From contig JADJWT010000001.1 in NCBI GenBank assembly GCA_016716225.1, positions 2,490,501 to 2,554,500 of the forward strand: a stretch of 64,000 bases of DNA, in the 5' to 3' direction. The DNA comes from Ignavibacteriota bacterium. GTDB taxonomy: Bacteria; Bacteroidota; Ignavibacteria; Ignavibacteriales; Melioribacteraceae. Every line of letters begins with the position of its first letter. The first letter of the stretch is position 1. Shown here one piece after another: positions 36,558 to 45,467 of this stretch. The position numbers and the translations under genes are program-made. Under the pieces are notes generated by a model, which was not told the origin of the DNA, did not search any database, and saw only the letters and a program-made list of their open reading frames with translations.

Positions 36558-37379
36558 ATGACTGAGCTTTTGCAAAAAATAAATGAAACAATTTCTGAGT
36601 TGAGAAAATATAGTTCAAAGGAATATCCTATTGGAATTATATTAGGAACCGGACTTGGCGGATTGGTGAATGATATTATTATTGAACACACAATTGAATA
36701 TGAAAGAATTCCCCATTTCCCAATTTCAACTGTTGAATCGCATTCTGGTAAATTAATTCTCGGAACAATTAACGGAAAAAATATTGTTGCAATGCAAGGA
36801 AGATTTCATTTTTATGAAGGATACAGCATGCAGCAAATTACATATCCGATAAGAGTAATGAAATTTCTTGGAGTGAAAACGTTATTAGTCTCCAATGCTT
36901 GCGGAGGAATGAATCCAATTTACAAAAAAGGTGATTTAATGATTATGCATGATCATATAAATCTTCTTGGAGATAATCCTCTAATTGGAAAAAATGAAGA
37001 TTCTTTAGGACCAAGATTTCCGGATATGAGCGAACCTTACGATAAAAATTTAATAGAACTGACTGAAAAAATTGCATTGGAAAATGGAATAAAAATTCAC
37101 AAAGGAGTTTATGTTGCAGTTCCTGGACCAAATTTAGAAACAAAAGCAGAATATAGATTTTTACGTGCAACCGGAGCAGATGTTGTTGGAATGTCAACAG
37201 TTCCCGAAAATATCGTAGCAAATCATATGGGAATAAAAGTTTTAGGAATTAGTATAATTACGGATGAATGTTTTCCGGATTCGTTAAAACCAGTTGATGT
37301 TAATGAAATTATTGAAACTGCAATGAATGCCGAACCAAAAATGACAAAAATATTAAAAGAAGTAATTAAACAAATATGA
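36558..37379 (+). CDS. Purine-nucleoside phosphorylase (class II trimeric type)
   Basis: Cleaves purine nucleosides with phosphate to base and ribose 1-phosphate (purine salvage). Motifs of the trimeric PNP family: ILGTGLGGLVNDI (phosphate loop), HFPISTVESHSGKLILG, the RFHFYEGYSMQQITYPIRV stretch, VSNACGGMNP, the base-pocket region PGPNLETKAEYRFLRATGADVVGMSTVPE and the C-terminal TDEC. I use ATG 36558; TTG 36549 in the same frame would add three residues. Its stop overlaps the following gene's ATG by 4 bases. Confidence 0.93.
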   Translation: MTELLQKINETISELRKYSSKEYPIGIILGTGLGGLVNDIIIEHTIEYERIPHFPISTVESHSGKLILGTINGKNIVAMQGRFHFYEGYSMQQITYPIRVMKFLGVKTLLVSNACGGMNPIYKKGDLMIMHDHINLLGDNPLIGKNEDSLGPRFPDMSEPYDKNLIELTEKIALENGIKIHKGVYVAVPGPNLETKAEYRFLRATGADVVGMSTVPENIVANHMGIKVLGISIITDECFPDSLKPVDVNEIIETAMNAEPKMTKILKEVIKQI

Positions 37380-37672
37380 GTGTTAAAAAATTAAAATATT
37401 ATTTATCACCTTTACTAATTGCATTACTGATATTTTTATCAAATTTTTTAAATACCCAACTTTTTGGTTCTGAGATTATTAATTTTGTTGTCTGGTTTAT
37501 TTTATCATTATTTATTTTTGGAGTTGGCTGGTTTACAAATAATACATTAGGCTGGGTTCATGGTGGAAAGATTGTATTTGCAGTAATTGTTGCAATGGCA
37601 ATTTTAAGCTCTTTACTAATTTCTTTTTTAATGATTATTTTCTTACAGAAAATTTATTATTTGAAAATGTAA
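37376..37672 (+). CDS. Small multi-pass membrane protein, frame A of a probably split gene
   Basis: Ninety-eight codons with three predicted membrane helices (about 9-29, 34-54, 65-90), overlapping the PNP gene by 4 bases. On its own it ends abruptly with QKIYYLKM just inside or after the third helix. Codons 83-85 (TCT TTT TTA) contain the heptamer T TTT TTA in the phase required for -1 frameshifting. A -1 shift there joins it to the open frame leading into the 37696 reading frame, giving a single 176-residue protein with four helices and a coiled-coil tail. I consider that joined form the probable original or functional product. Confidence 0.6.
   Translation: MSVKKLKYYLSPLLIALLIFLSNFLNTQLFGSEIINFVVWFILSLFIFGVGWFTNNTLGWVHGGKIVFAVIVAMAILSSLLISFLMIIFLQKIYYLKM
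37624..37630 (+). other. Slippery heptamer T TTT TTA / frameshift point
   Basis: Six T followed by A, positioned so that the upstream frame reads TTT (37625-37627) and TTA (37628-37630). This is the phase of a classical -1 programmed frameshift site (same heptamer as the retroviral U UUU UUA). After slippage the next codon is AAT at 37630 and the frame stays open to 37905. A homopolymer sequencing error or a true one-base deletion would give the same picture. Confidence 0.55.
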
Positions 37673-37695
37673 TTCTTTATTCATTAAGAATAATA

Positions 37696-37905
37696 ATGCT
37701 TGGAGTAATGGCATTTTTTGGAATGTCAATTTCAGAAATTTTTACAAAGCAAAAAGAAATTGAAAATCTTAAAAAGCTTGATCACGAAAAAGAAATTTTG
37801 GAAGTTAAAAGAAAATCAGAAATGATTGTTAACGAAGCAAATTTAAAAGCAGAAAAAATAATTTTCGAAGCAAACAAAAGAGCATCTGAAATTTTAAACA
37901 AATAA
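37696..37905 (+). CDS. Membrane helix plus coiled-coil, frame B of a probably split gene
   Basis: The ATG at 37696 lies inside a membrane helix when the frame is read from upstream: 22 additional open codons (from 37630) contribute the helix start VILYSLRII. The visible 69 residues are the end of that helix (MLGVMAFFGMSISEIF) and a coiled-coil rich in Lys, Glu and Ala (KRKSEMIVNEANLKAEKII). Such a tail is reminiscent of DivIVA or ATP-synthase b coiled-coils. No ribosome-binding site is evident before 37696. Position between yggS and ileS is where DivIVA sits in other bacteria; a membrane-anchored functional substitute is my inference. Confidence 0.5.
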   Translation: MLGVMAFFGMSISEIFTKQKEIENLKKLDHEKEILEVKRKSEMIVNEANLKAEKIIFEANKRASEILNK

Positions 37906-37950
37906 TTATAAAATTAATGTATGTGTAATTAGAAATTATTTATTCAAGTT

Positions 37951-40900
37951 ATGGAAAAGTACAAACAATATTCAGGTAGTTTAAATTATTCAAAAATTGA
38001 AGAAGAGATTTTAGATTTTTGGCAGAAAGAAAATATATTTCAGAAAAGTATTGAACTTAGAGAAGGAAGCAAACCTTTTACATTTTTTGAAGGACCTCCG
38101 ACTGCTAACGGTAAACCCGGACTTCATCATGTAATGGCAAGAACTTTAAAAGATTTAGTTTGCCGTTATAAAACTTTGCAAGGTTTTAAAGTTAATAGAA
38201 AAGCCGGCTGGGATACACACGGACTTCCCGTAGAAATTGAAGTTGAAAAACAATTAGGAATAAAAAGTAAAAGTGAAATTCCGGAATTTGGAGTTGCAAA
38301 ATATAATGCCGCTTGCAAGGAATCGGTTTTTACTTATAAAGATCTTTGGGAAAAAATGACAAACCGTATGGGATATTGGCTCAGCTTGGAAGATGCTTAT
38401 ATCACTTGCACAAATGAATATATTGAATCAGTTTGGTGGGCGTTAAAAACTTTATTTGATAAAGGATTAATTTTTAAAGATTATAAAATTGTTCCGCAAT
38501 GTCCGAGATCTGAAACAGTTTTGTCTTCTCACGAACTTGCTCTAGGCTATCGAGATACTAAAGATCCATCAGTTTATGTTTTAATGAAACTTGAAAATTC
38601 TGATTTTGCTAAAGACGGAGATACATATTTTTTAGTATGGACAACAACCCCATGGACGCTAATCTCGAATGTGGCATTGGCTGTTGGACCAAATATCGAT
38701 TATGTGAAAATTAAAACTGAAGGTGTTCACTTAATTTTAGCAAAAGAAAGATTATCCGTAATTCGTGAAGAATATGAAATTATTGAAGAACTAAAAGGTT
38801 CGGAACTTGCTGGAATTAGTTACCAACAATTATTTCAATATTTAAAAGTTGATAAAAAAGCATTTTACGTTACAGAAGCAAATTTTGTAAGCACGGAAGA
38901 CGGTTCCGGAATTGTTCATATTGCCCCGGCTTTTGGTGCAGATGACTATGAATTATCTAAAACTTATAATTTGCCATTTCTTCAGCCGGTAACACGCGGC
39001 GGATTATTTACGGAAGAAATTACAGATTATGCCGGAAAATTTGTTAAAGATGCTGATCAAGAAATTATTCAAGCATTAAAATCAAAAGGTCAACTTTATA
39101 AAAAGGAAACAATAACTCACTCGTATCCATTCAGTTGGAGATTTGATAATGTTCCCGTAATCTATTACGCTCGCGAATCTTGGTTCATAAAAACAACAGC
39201 AATTTCCGATAAAATGGTTGAGTTAAATAAAGAAATAAATTGGTATCCGCCGGAAGTTGGTTCGGGAAGATTTGGTAATTGGCTTGAGGAAAATAAAGAT
39301 TGGGCTTTATCACGAGATAGATTTTGGGCAACGCCTTTACCAATTTGGGTTACAGAAGTTGGTGAAATGTTTGCTGTTGGAAGTATTGATGAATTAAAAG
39401 AAGGATTTGTTGAAAGAAACGGAAATAAAATAAAAGTTTCAGATTTACCAAATGAAGAAATTGATCTACACAAACCTTTTGTTGATGAAATCAAATTTGA
39501 GAAAAATGGAAAAATTTATTTTAGAACTCCAGAATTAATTGATGTTTGGTTTGATTCCGGTGCGATGCCATTTGCTCAACATCATTACCCGTTTGAAAAT
39601 AAAGAGTTATTTGAAAATAATTATCCCGCAGACTTTATTTGTGAAGGAATTGATCAAACTCGCGGATGGTTTTATACTTTACATGCAATTTCAACAATGT
39701 TGTTTGAAAAAGTTGCTTTCAAAAATCTTATTGTAAACGAATTAATTTTAGATAAAAACGGAATGAAAATGTCAAAGTCAAAAGGTAATGCTGTTGATCC
39801 TTTTGAATTATTTGACAAATACGGAGCTGATGCAACAAGATGGTATTTGGTTACGGGAAGCCCGCCTTGGAGAACTACACTTTTTGATGAAGACGGAATT
39901 GTGGAAGTTCAGCGTAAGTTTTTTGGAACGTTAATTAATACTTATTCATTTTTTGCACTTTATGCAAATATTGATAATTTTGATTTTAGTCATGAATTTA
40001 TTCCGTATGAAGAAAGATCGGAAATTGATAGATGGATAATTGCAAAACTTTCTTCAGTAGTTGAAGATTATCAAAATTACATGGATAATTATGATGTAAC
40101 AAAAGCCGCAAGATTAGTAAGTGATTTTACTATCGATGAATTATCTAATTGGTATGTAAGAAGAAGCAGACGTAGATTTTGGAAATCGGAAATAAATAAA
40201 TCAAAAATTTCAGCATACCAAACTTTATATGAATGTTTGATTACTGTTGCAAAATTAACTTCTCCGTTTGCTCCGTTTATTGCGGAAGAAATTTTCCAAA
40301 ATTTAAATAAAGTTTCAAAATCGGAAATCAGAAAATCTGTTCACTTGGTTGATTTCCCAACCCCGGTTTATAGAAATATCGAACTTGAAGAAAAGATGGA
40401 AATTGCTCAAAAAGTTGTATATCTTACACGCGCAATGCGAGCAAAGAATAATTTGAAAGTAAGACAACCATTAAGAAAAATGATGATTGCCGTTGAACCA
40501 AAAAGACGTGACGCTGTTAGAAGCATGGGTGATGTAATTCTTGAGGAAGTTAATATTAAAGATTTGGAAGTTTTGGAAGATGATTCCTCGATAGTAAATA
40601 AAACAGCTAAAGCTAATTTCAAATCACTAGGTCCCAAGTATGGAAAAATGATGAAATCGTTAGCTCAGCGAATTAAAGATTTTACTAAAGATGAAATAAA
40701 GAATCTTGAAAATGAAAAATCTTATACATTTACTTTGGAAGGTAATGAAATAAATCTTACTTTAGATGATGTTGAAATTATCAGCACAGAAATTGAGGGC
40801 TGGGTCGTTGAATCGGAAAATGGCGTTACCGTTGCAATTGATAGTGAATTAAATGAAGAATTAATTGGCGAAGGATATGCAAGAGAATTTGTCAATAGAA

Positions 40901-41127
40901 TACAAAATATGAGAAAAAGTGCCGGATTTGAAGTAACAGATAGAATTTCAATAGTTTATTCAACTGATAAAGAATTAAATTCATATATAGAAAATTTTGT
41001 GGAATACATAAATAATGAAGTACTCGCAGATAGTTTAATAAACAAGAATGATGGGGGAAATGGTTATAACGAAGAATTGACAATTGGTGAATTTAAATGT
41101 AATATAACCATCAATAAGGTAATGTAA
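37951..41127 (+). CDS. ileS: Isoleucine-tRNA ligase (IleS2/eukaryote-like type)
   Basis: Charges tRNA-Ile with isoleucine. The 1058-residue protein has the class I signatures HIGH, here GLHHVMART at about 48, and KMSKSKGN at about 607. The editing domain holds VWTTTPWTLISNVALAV and the C-terminal anticodon-binding region follows. Length and the HHVM form of the HIGH motif match the longer type 2 enzymes, which also occur in eukaryotes and tend to be less sensitive to mupirocin (family knowledge, not tested here). The DksA-like gene follows after 20 bases. Confidence 0.96.
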   Translation: MEKYKQYSGSLNYSKIEEEILDFWQKENIFQKSIELREGSKPFTFFEGPPTANGKPGLHHVMARTLKDLVCRYKTLQGFKVNRKAGWDTHGLPVEIEVEKQLGIKSKSEIPEFGVAKYNAACKESVFTYKDLWEKMTNRMGYWLSLEDAYITCTNEYIESVWWALKTLFDKGLIFKDYKIVPQCPRSETVLSSHELALGYRDTKDPSVYVLMKLENSDFAKDGDTYFLVWTTTPWTLISNVALAVGPNIDYVKIKTEGVHLILAKERLSVIREEYEIIEELKGSELAGISYQQLFQYLKVDKKAFYVTEANFVSTEDGSGIVHIAPAFGADDYELSKTYNLPFLQPVTRGGLFTEEITDYAGKFVKDADQEIIQALKSKGQLYKKETITHSYPFSWRFDNVPVIYYARESWFIKTTAISDKMVELNKEINWYPPEVGSGRFGNWLEENKDWALSRDRFWATPLPIWVTEVGEMFAVGSIDELKEGFVERNGNKIKVSDLPNEEIDLHKPFVDEIKFEKNGKIYFRTPELIDVWFDSGAMPFAQHHYPFENKELFENNYPADFICEGIDQTRGWFYTLHAISTMLFEKVAFKNLIVNELILDKNGMKMSKSKGNAVDPFELFDKYGADATRWYLVTGSPPWRTTLFDEDGIVEVQRKFFGTLINTYSFFALYANIDNFDFSHEFIPYEERSEIDRWIIAKLSSVVEDYQNYMDNYDVTKAARLVSDFTIDELSNWYVRRSRRRFWKSEINKSKISAYQTLYECLITVAKLTSPFAPFIAEEIFQNLNKVSKSEIRKSVHLVDFPTPVYRNIELEEKMEIAQKVVYLTRAMRAKNNLKVRQPLRKMMIAVEPKRRDAVRSMGDVILEEVNIKDLEVLEDDSSIVNKTAKANFKSLGPKYGKMMKSLAQRIKDFTKDEIKNLENEKSYTFTLEGNEINLTLDDVEIISTEIEGWVVESENGVTVAIDSELNEELIGEGYAREFVNRIQNMRKSAGFEVTDRISIVYSTDKELNSYIENFVEYINNEVLADSLINKNDGGNGYNEELTIGEFKCNITINKVM

Positions 41128-41147
41128 TATTATTGAGGAGAATTAAC

Positions 41148-41858
41148 ATGGCAAAGAAAACAACCGTTAAAACGAAACCATCTTCAGCAAAAGCTGCAAA
41201 AAAAACTAAAGATGTTAAAGTAAAAGATACGGCTAAAAAAAATTCGAAAGCAAAAGTTGTTGCTAAGGAAGTTAAAAAATCTGCCGGTAAAACTGATGCA
41301 ACTAAAAAAAGTGCATCCAAAAAAACTGTGCCGACTAAAGAAACTGTAAAAAAAGTTAGCGCTCCAAGTTTAAAAAAAGGATCAGCTAAAACTCCAACAA
41401 AAACAAAAACGGGAAAGAAAATTGAAGTTGTTGTTACTCCGGTAAAACCAAAAGTTCCTAAAAAAATTGTTGGTTATTCTAAAAAAGAATTGGATGAATT
41501 TAAAACTGTAATTCTTGATAAAAGAAAAGAAATTATTGAGCAGTTGCAAAATTTAAAAGAACAAATGATGGATGAAACCACTGGACAATATGTAAATGAA
41601 AACTCTCCATATTCGTTACATATGGCAGAACAAGGAACCGATGCACAAGAAAGAGAAAAATTATATTTGTGGGCTCAGCGCGAAACAAAATTTTTAGGTT
41701 ATTTGGAAGATGCACTTCAAAGAATTGATAACGGAACTTACGGAATTTGTATTGATAGTTTGGAATTACCGGAAGGTCCCCACTTAATTCCAAAGAAAAG
41801 ATTATTAGCAGTACCACATACTCAGCACTGTGTTGATTGTAAAAATAAAAAATCATAA
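41148..41858 (+). CDS. DksA/TraR-type regulator with long histone-like Lys/Ala-rich N-terminus
   Basis: A 236-residue protein in two parts. Residues 1-95 are almost only Lys, Ala, Thr, Val and Ser with PAKK/AKK-like repeats, as in histone H1-like bacterial DNA-binding tails. Residues 108-236 are a DksA/TraR domain: a coiled-coil (KKELDEFKTVILDKRKEI), AEQGTDAQERE, and the finger. The finger is degenerate: the first pair is C201-x-x-S204 instead of CxxC, the second pair C228-x-x-C231 is intact, and the gap is longer than usual (LELPEGPHL insertion). The start is ATG 41148 behind GAGGAG; the TTG at 41133 is within that region. Probably binds RNA polymerase and, through the tail, nucleic acid. 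Confidence 0.88.
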   Translation: MAKKTTVKTKPSSAKAAKKTKDVKVKDTAKKNSKAKVVAKEVKKSAGKTDATKKSASKKTVPTKETVKKVSAPSLKKGSAKTPTKTKTGKKIEVVVTPVKPKVPKKIVGYSKKELDEFKTVILDKRKEIIEQLQNLKEQMMDETTGQYVNENSPYSLHMAEQGTDAQEREKLYLWAQRETKFLGYLEDALQRIDNGTYGICIDSLELPEGPHLIPKKRLLAVPHTQHCVDCKNKKS

Positions 41859-41877
41859 AACTTTTTAGAGAGAATTT

Positions 41878-42525
41878 TTGAGAGTAATTTTTATTTCATT
41901 AATTGTTGTACTTTTAGATCAAATAACAAAATTATTAGTTAAAGGTATTTCAATTCCAAGTTTGGGAATAGATCATCAAGGCATGAGATATGGTGAAAGT
42001 ATTAATGTAATTGGTGATATTTTTAAATTTACTTTTGTAGAAAATCCCGGGATGGCTTTTGGTATTGAGGTTGATGGTTATGCTAAATTATTACTTTCAA
42101 TATTTTCGTTAATCGCAAGCATTGGAATAGCAATTTACATATTCAAAGTTAGACGCGAAAAATTGTTATATCGATTTTCACTTGCATTAATTTTGGGCGG
42201 TGCAATTGGAAATTTAATTGATAGATTTTTTTACGGCGTAATTTATGAATATGCTCCTTTTTTATATGGTAGAGTTGTTGATTTTCTTCATGTTGATACT
42301 TTTGGATTTACAATTTTTGGTAAAACTTATGATAGTTTTCCCATTTTTAATGTTGCTGATTCTGCAGTAACAATTGGAGTTGCAATCATTTTAATTTTCC
42401 ATAAAAGTATTGAAACAAAGAAAGATTCTCAAAATTCTGAAAATGAAATTAATTCTGATAAACTGGAAACTCAATTAGAGTATGGCAATAGTAACAGAGA
42501 AGATAATAAACTTAGTAATAACTGA
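41878..42525 (+). CDS. lspA: Lipoprotein signal peptidase
   Basis: LspA removes the signal peptide of prelipoproteins at the inner membrane; several lipoproteins are encoded in this window (PstS copies, TPR and DUF4292 proteins). Four membrane helices occupy residues 1-170. The catalytic aspartates are in GNLIDRFFYG and FNVADSAVT, and FVENPGMAFGI is the family motif. The 215 residues are about 45-50 longer than usual because of a hydrophilic C-terminal tail, which overlaps rluD by 44 bases. The start is TTG at 41878 after GAGAGAA. Confidence 0.95.
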   Translation: MRVIFISLIVVLLDQITKLLVKGISIPSLGIDHQGMRYGESINVIGDIFKFTFVENPGMAFGIEVDGYAKLLLSIFSLIASIGIAIYIFKVRREKLLYRFSLALILGGAIGNLIDRFFYGVIYEYAPFLYGRVVDFLHVDTFGFTIFGKTYDSFPIFNVADSAVTIGVAIILIFHKSIETKKDSQNSENEINSDKLETQLEYGNSNREDNKLSNN

Positions 42526-43468
42526 GGGACAAAGAAAACAAAGGATTGATACTTATTTAGCAAATTGTTTAGAAAATACAACCCGCTCAAGAATTCAAAA
42601 ACTTATCAAAAATAATTTGATAACCGTAAATGGAAATCTTATAAAATCAAATTATACAATCACTCCCAAAGACGAAATAAAAATCACAATTCCAGTTTCA
42701 CCAAGACCAGATAAGATCGAACCCGAAGACATTCCTCTAAAAATAATTTATGAAGATGACTATTTAATTATTATTGATAAACCCGCGGGAATGGTGGTTC
42801 ATCCTTCTTACGGAAATTACACTTCAACAATGGTTCATGCATTACTTCATCACACAAAAAATTTGAGTTCATTTAACGGCGATTATAGAGCTGGAATTGT
42901 ACACAGAATTGATAAAGACACAACGGGATTATTAGTAATTGCTAAAAGTGAAGAAGTTCATTCTCATTTGGCAAAGCAGTTTGCCGCAAAAACTACGGAA
43001 AGAGAATACTGGGCAATTTGCTGGGGAAAGTTTAAAGACTCAACCGGTGAAATTATTGCAAATATTGCAAGAAGTAAAAGTGATAGAAAACTATTTTCTG
43101 TTTCTGAATCTGATGGAAAAACTGCTCACACAATTTATACGGTTTTAGAAGAATTTGATTTTTTAAGTTTGATAAAATTGAAATTAATGACCGGAAGAAC
43201 GCATCAAATACGAGTTCATTTAGCTCATGTAAAACATAATATTTTTGGCGATCACACATACTGTGGAAGAAGAATTAATTATGGTTTCGAACTTCCTAAA
43301 ATAAGAGCACGTGTAAATAATCTTTTGGAAATAATTGATAGACAAGCACTTCATGCAAAAACTTTGGGATTTATTCATCCGATTTCGAACGAGAAAATGA
43401 CATTCGTTTCAGAACTGCCGGAAGATTTTAATAATTTATTAATTGAATTAAGAAGTCAGCAACAATAA
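42482..43468 (+). CDS. RluD-family 23S rRNA pseudouridine synthase
   Basis: Isomerises uridines to pseudouridine in large-subunit rRNA. The 328 residues comprise an S4 RNA-binding domain (QRIDTYLANCLENTTRSRIQ, to about residue 80) and the RluA/RluD catalytic domain with HRIDKDTTGLLVIAK, including the catalytic Asp, and later LKLMTGRTHQIRVHLAH. The exact target positions are inferred from the family; RluD acts on helix 69. The ATG at 42482 overlaps lspA by 44 bases. It converges with the transglycosylase gene, with one base between the stops. Confidence 0.93.
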   Translation: MAIVTEKIINLVITEGQRKQRIDTYLANCLENTTRSRIQKLIKNNLITVNGNLIKSNYTITPKDEIKITIPVSPRPDKIEPEDIPLKIIYEDDYLIIIDKPAGMVVHPSYGNYTSTMVHALLHHTKNLSSFNGDYRAGIVHRIDKDTTGLLVIAKSEEVHSHLAKQFAAKTTEREYWAICWGKFKDSTGEIIANIARSKSDRKLFSVSESDGKTAHTIYTVLEEFDFLSLIKLKLMTGRTHQIRVHLAHVKHNIFGDHTYCGRRINYGFELPKIRARVNNLLEIIDRQALHAKTLGFIHPISNEKMTFVSELPEDFNNLLIELRSQQQ

Positions 43469-43469
43469 T

Positions 43470-44426
43470 TTATAAATCTGGAATTATTTTTATTGTTCCT
43501 TCCTTTGGGAAACTAATTTTATAATTTTTTTTCTGTTTATTAGTAAGAAAATTTTCTCTCAACCATGGATTATACAATTTCAAAATTTTGTAATTAATTC
43601 CGTTAACTTTTGCGAAATCAGCCAAGTTTGAAATTGAGCTATCAACATTTATTTCATATGTTTCAAAAGGTTTGTACAATTCATCATCTTTAATATCAAA
43701 GCCATATTCTGTCGGTTTATTCATCATAATTTTTGTTGCAATTACTCTAAAAACATATCTTGAAGTTTCCTCATTCAAAACTAAATTGTAGTAATTATTT
43801 GTCTTTTGACGAGAAATTTGTTCATCAATTCCGGTCTTTCCCATATTGTACGAAGCTGCAGCCATTGTCCAACTTCCAAATTTATTATATGCCGACTGCA
43901 AATATTTGCATGCCGCTTCGGTTGATTTTTCAACGCTGTATCTTTCATCAACTTCATCATTAATTTCCAAACCAAGTTCTTGTCCGGAACTTTTTATAAA
44001 TTGCCAAAACCCAACTGCGTTTGATGGTGAAACTAAATTTAGCAAAGTACTTTCGGTAACGCATAAAAATTTAAAATCATCCGGAATATTATTTTTTTTC
44101 AAAATTGGTTCAATAATAGGGAACCATCTATTTGCTCTTTTTATTGTAAGAATCATTAATGAATGCCAATAAGTATTTACAATAAATTCTCTATCCAATC
44201 TTTCGTAAACTTCAAAATTTTCCAACGGAACTTTTTCGCCGCAGAATTCTAATTCATCCGGAATTTTTGGAGAAACAATTTTATATTCTTTTGGAAATTC
44301 TTCTTTTGAAATTATTGAATCTTTCGGGATAAAATTTTGAAAAAGTAAAATTGGAATTGCAATACCAAGAATTATTAGAATTACAGTTTTTAATATTTTA
44401 GATTTTTTTATATTATTTTCATTCAT
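43470..44426 (-). CDS. Lytic transglycosylase (SLT domain), membrane-anchored
   Basis: Cleaves the glycan strands of peptidoglycan. The 318-residue protein has one N-terminal membrane helix (VILIILGIAIPILLF) and a transglycosylase domain from about residue 100: the catalytic Glu is in CVTESTLLNLVSPSNAVGFWQF, with later AASYNMGKTGID. The C-terminal 60 residues (SISNLADFAKVNGI...LRENFL) look like a LysM-type peptidoglycan-binding module, as in MltD. The gene ends one base from rluD's stop on the opposite strand and I see no terminator there. Confidence 0.9.
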   Translation of the reverse strand: MNENNIKKSKILKTVILIILGIAIPILLFQNFIPKDSIISKEEFPKEYKIVSPKIPDELEFCGEKVPLENFEVYERLDREFIVNTYWHSLMILTIKRANRWFPIIEPILKKNNIPDDFKFLCVTESTLLNLVSPSNAVGFWQFIKSSGQELGLEINDEVDERYSVEKSTEAACKYLQSAYNKFGSWTMAAASYNMGKTGIDEQISRQKTNNYYNLVLNEETSRYVFRVIATKIMMNKPTEYGFDIKDDELYKPFETYEINVDSSISNLADFAKVNGINYKILKLYNPWLRENFLTNKQKKNYKISFPKEGTIKIIPDL

Positions 44427-44510
44427 ATTTCAGTCTCAATAAATTGAAATGCAAGTTTAGTTTTTCATTTTGCAAAAAGCAATTTTCAATTCTTCAATTA
44501 GTAGGTTTTA

Positions 44511-45365
44511 TTATCGATTTGCAAATCGGTAATTTAAAATGAAAGCAAAAATTATTAAAATTGAACCAAAACTTAATTGAATAAAATTTGTTTCTTCACC
44601 AATTAGAGTAAAAGCAAATAAAACTCCGAGCGGAATTTTTAAATTATTCATAATTGCTAAAATTCCGGTTTCGACTTTTGTAACGCCAATATTCCAAAGA
44701 AAAAATCCTATTCCCGATGCGACAATTCCTAAGTAAAGTAATGCTAAAATTTGACTTGAATTAATTTGTAAATTTTTAAAATCTGTGGAAGCTATTGAAA
44801 AAATTCCCGTAATTAAAATTGCTCCAAAATATAAAAGTGCAAAAGTTTGATGAGGTTTAATATTAAAATTTTTCTCAATTATTTTTTTATAATAAACTTG
44901 TCCAAGTGCAAAACAAAAATTTGAAATTTGAACAAGTAAAATTCCTTTCCAAAATCCGAAAGAAAAATTTTCTTTGTAAACTATTATAAACGATCCGGCA
45001 ATTGTTAATAAAGCAGTAATCCAATGAAAATAATTAATTTTCTTTTCCCAAATGTCCATGATTAGAACAATAAAAAACGGCGTAAGCAAAGTTAAAATGG
45101 CAACTTCGTAAGCTTTCAAAAATTGGAAAGAATATATGTAAGTTAAATACATAATTCCGTATTGAATAATTCCAATAAAAATTAAATGAAAATTAATTTT
45201 TGATGAAATATTTTTGATTCGTAAAAATGGAAGAAAAATCAAAAATGAAATTAACAATCTAATAAATGCAACAAAATTTGAATCAAGGGAACTTAAATTT
45301 CCCTTAATCAAACTGAATGAAAGCGCCCAAATTATGGAAACAATTATTAAATAGATCATGCGCAA
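44511..45365 (-). CDS. EamA/DMT-family transporter
   Basis: A 284-residue inner-membrane protein with ten predicted helices in two EamA repeats. The first begins IIWALSFSLIKGNLSSLDSNFVAF, and the second has LLYLGIVASGIGFFLWNIGVTKV. Family members export metabolites such as amino acids or nucleosides; the substrate cannot be read here. It begins 102 bases before cysS, in the divergent direction, and is followed on its strand by the transglycosylase. Confidence 0.9.
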   Translation of the reverse strand: MRMIYLIIVSIIWALSFSLIKGNLSSLDSNFVAFIRLLISFLIFLPFLRIKNISSKINFHLIFIGIIQYGIMYLTYIYSFQFLKAYEVAILTLLTPFFIVLIMDIWEKKINYFHWITALLTIAGSFIIVYKENFSFGFWKGILLVQISNFCFALGQVYYKKIIEKNFNIKPHQTFALLYFGAILITGIFSIASTDFKNLQINSSQILALLYLGIVASGIGFFLWNIGVTKVETGILAIMNNLKIPLGVLFAFTLIGEETNFIQLSFGSILIIFAFILNYRFANR

Positions 45366-45438
45366 ATATAAGTTAAAAATAGTTTATGTTAATTGGTGAT
45401 TTGAAAAGCGTATAACAATTTTGAAAAGTGAAATTTAT

Positions 45439-45446
45439 TATATTTG
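45439..45446 (+). promoter_or_regulatory. Possible -7 element of cysS
   Basis: TATATTTG is an exact match to the Bacteroidota -7 consensus TAnnTTTG, 21 bases before the cysS ATG. The nearest upstream TTG (45421) is only 15 bp away, shorter than usual, so the -33 element is uncertain. Confidence 0.4.
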
Positions 45447-45467
45447 TTCTTCAATTATGGAGTTCTA

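Noticed and set aside
45444..45467. Upstream TTG start for cysS
   Set aside because: It lies on the putative -7 element, and the ATG at 45468 has a well-spaced GGAG and the family N-terminus.
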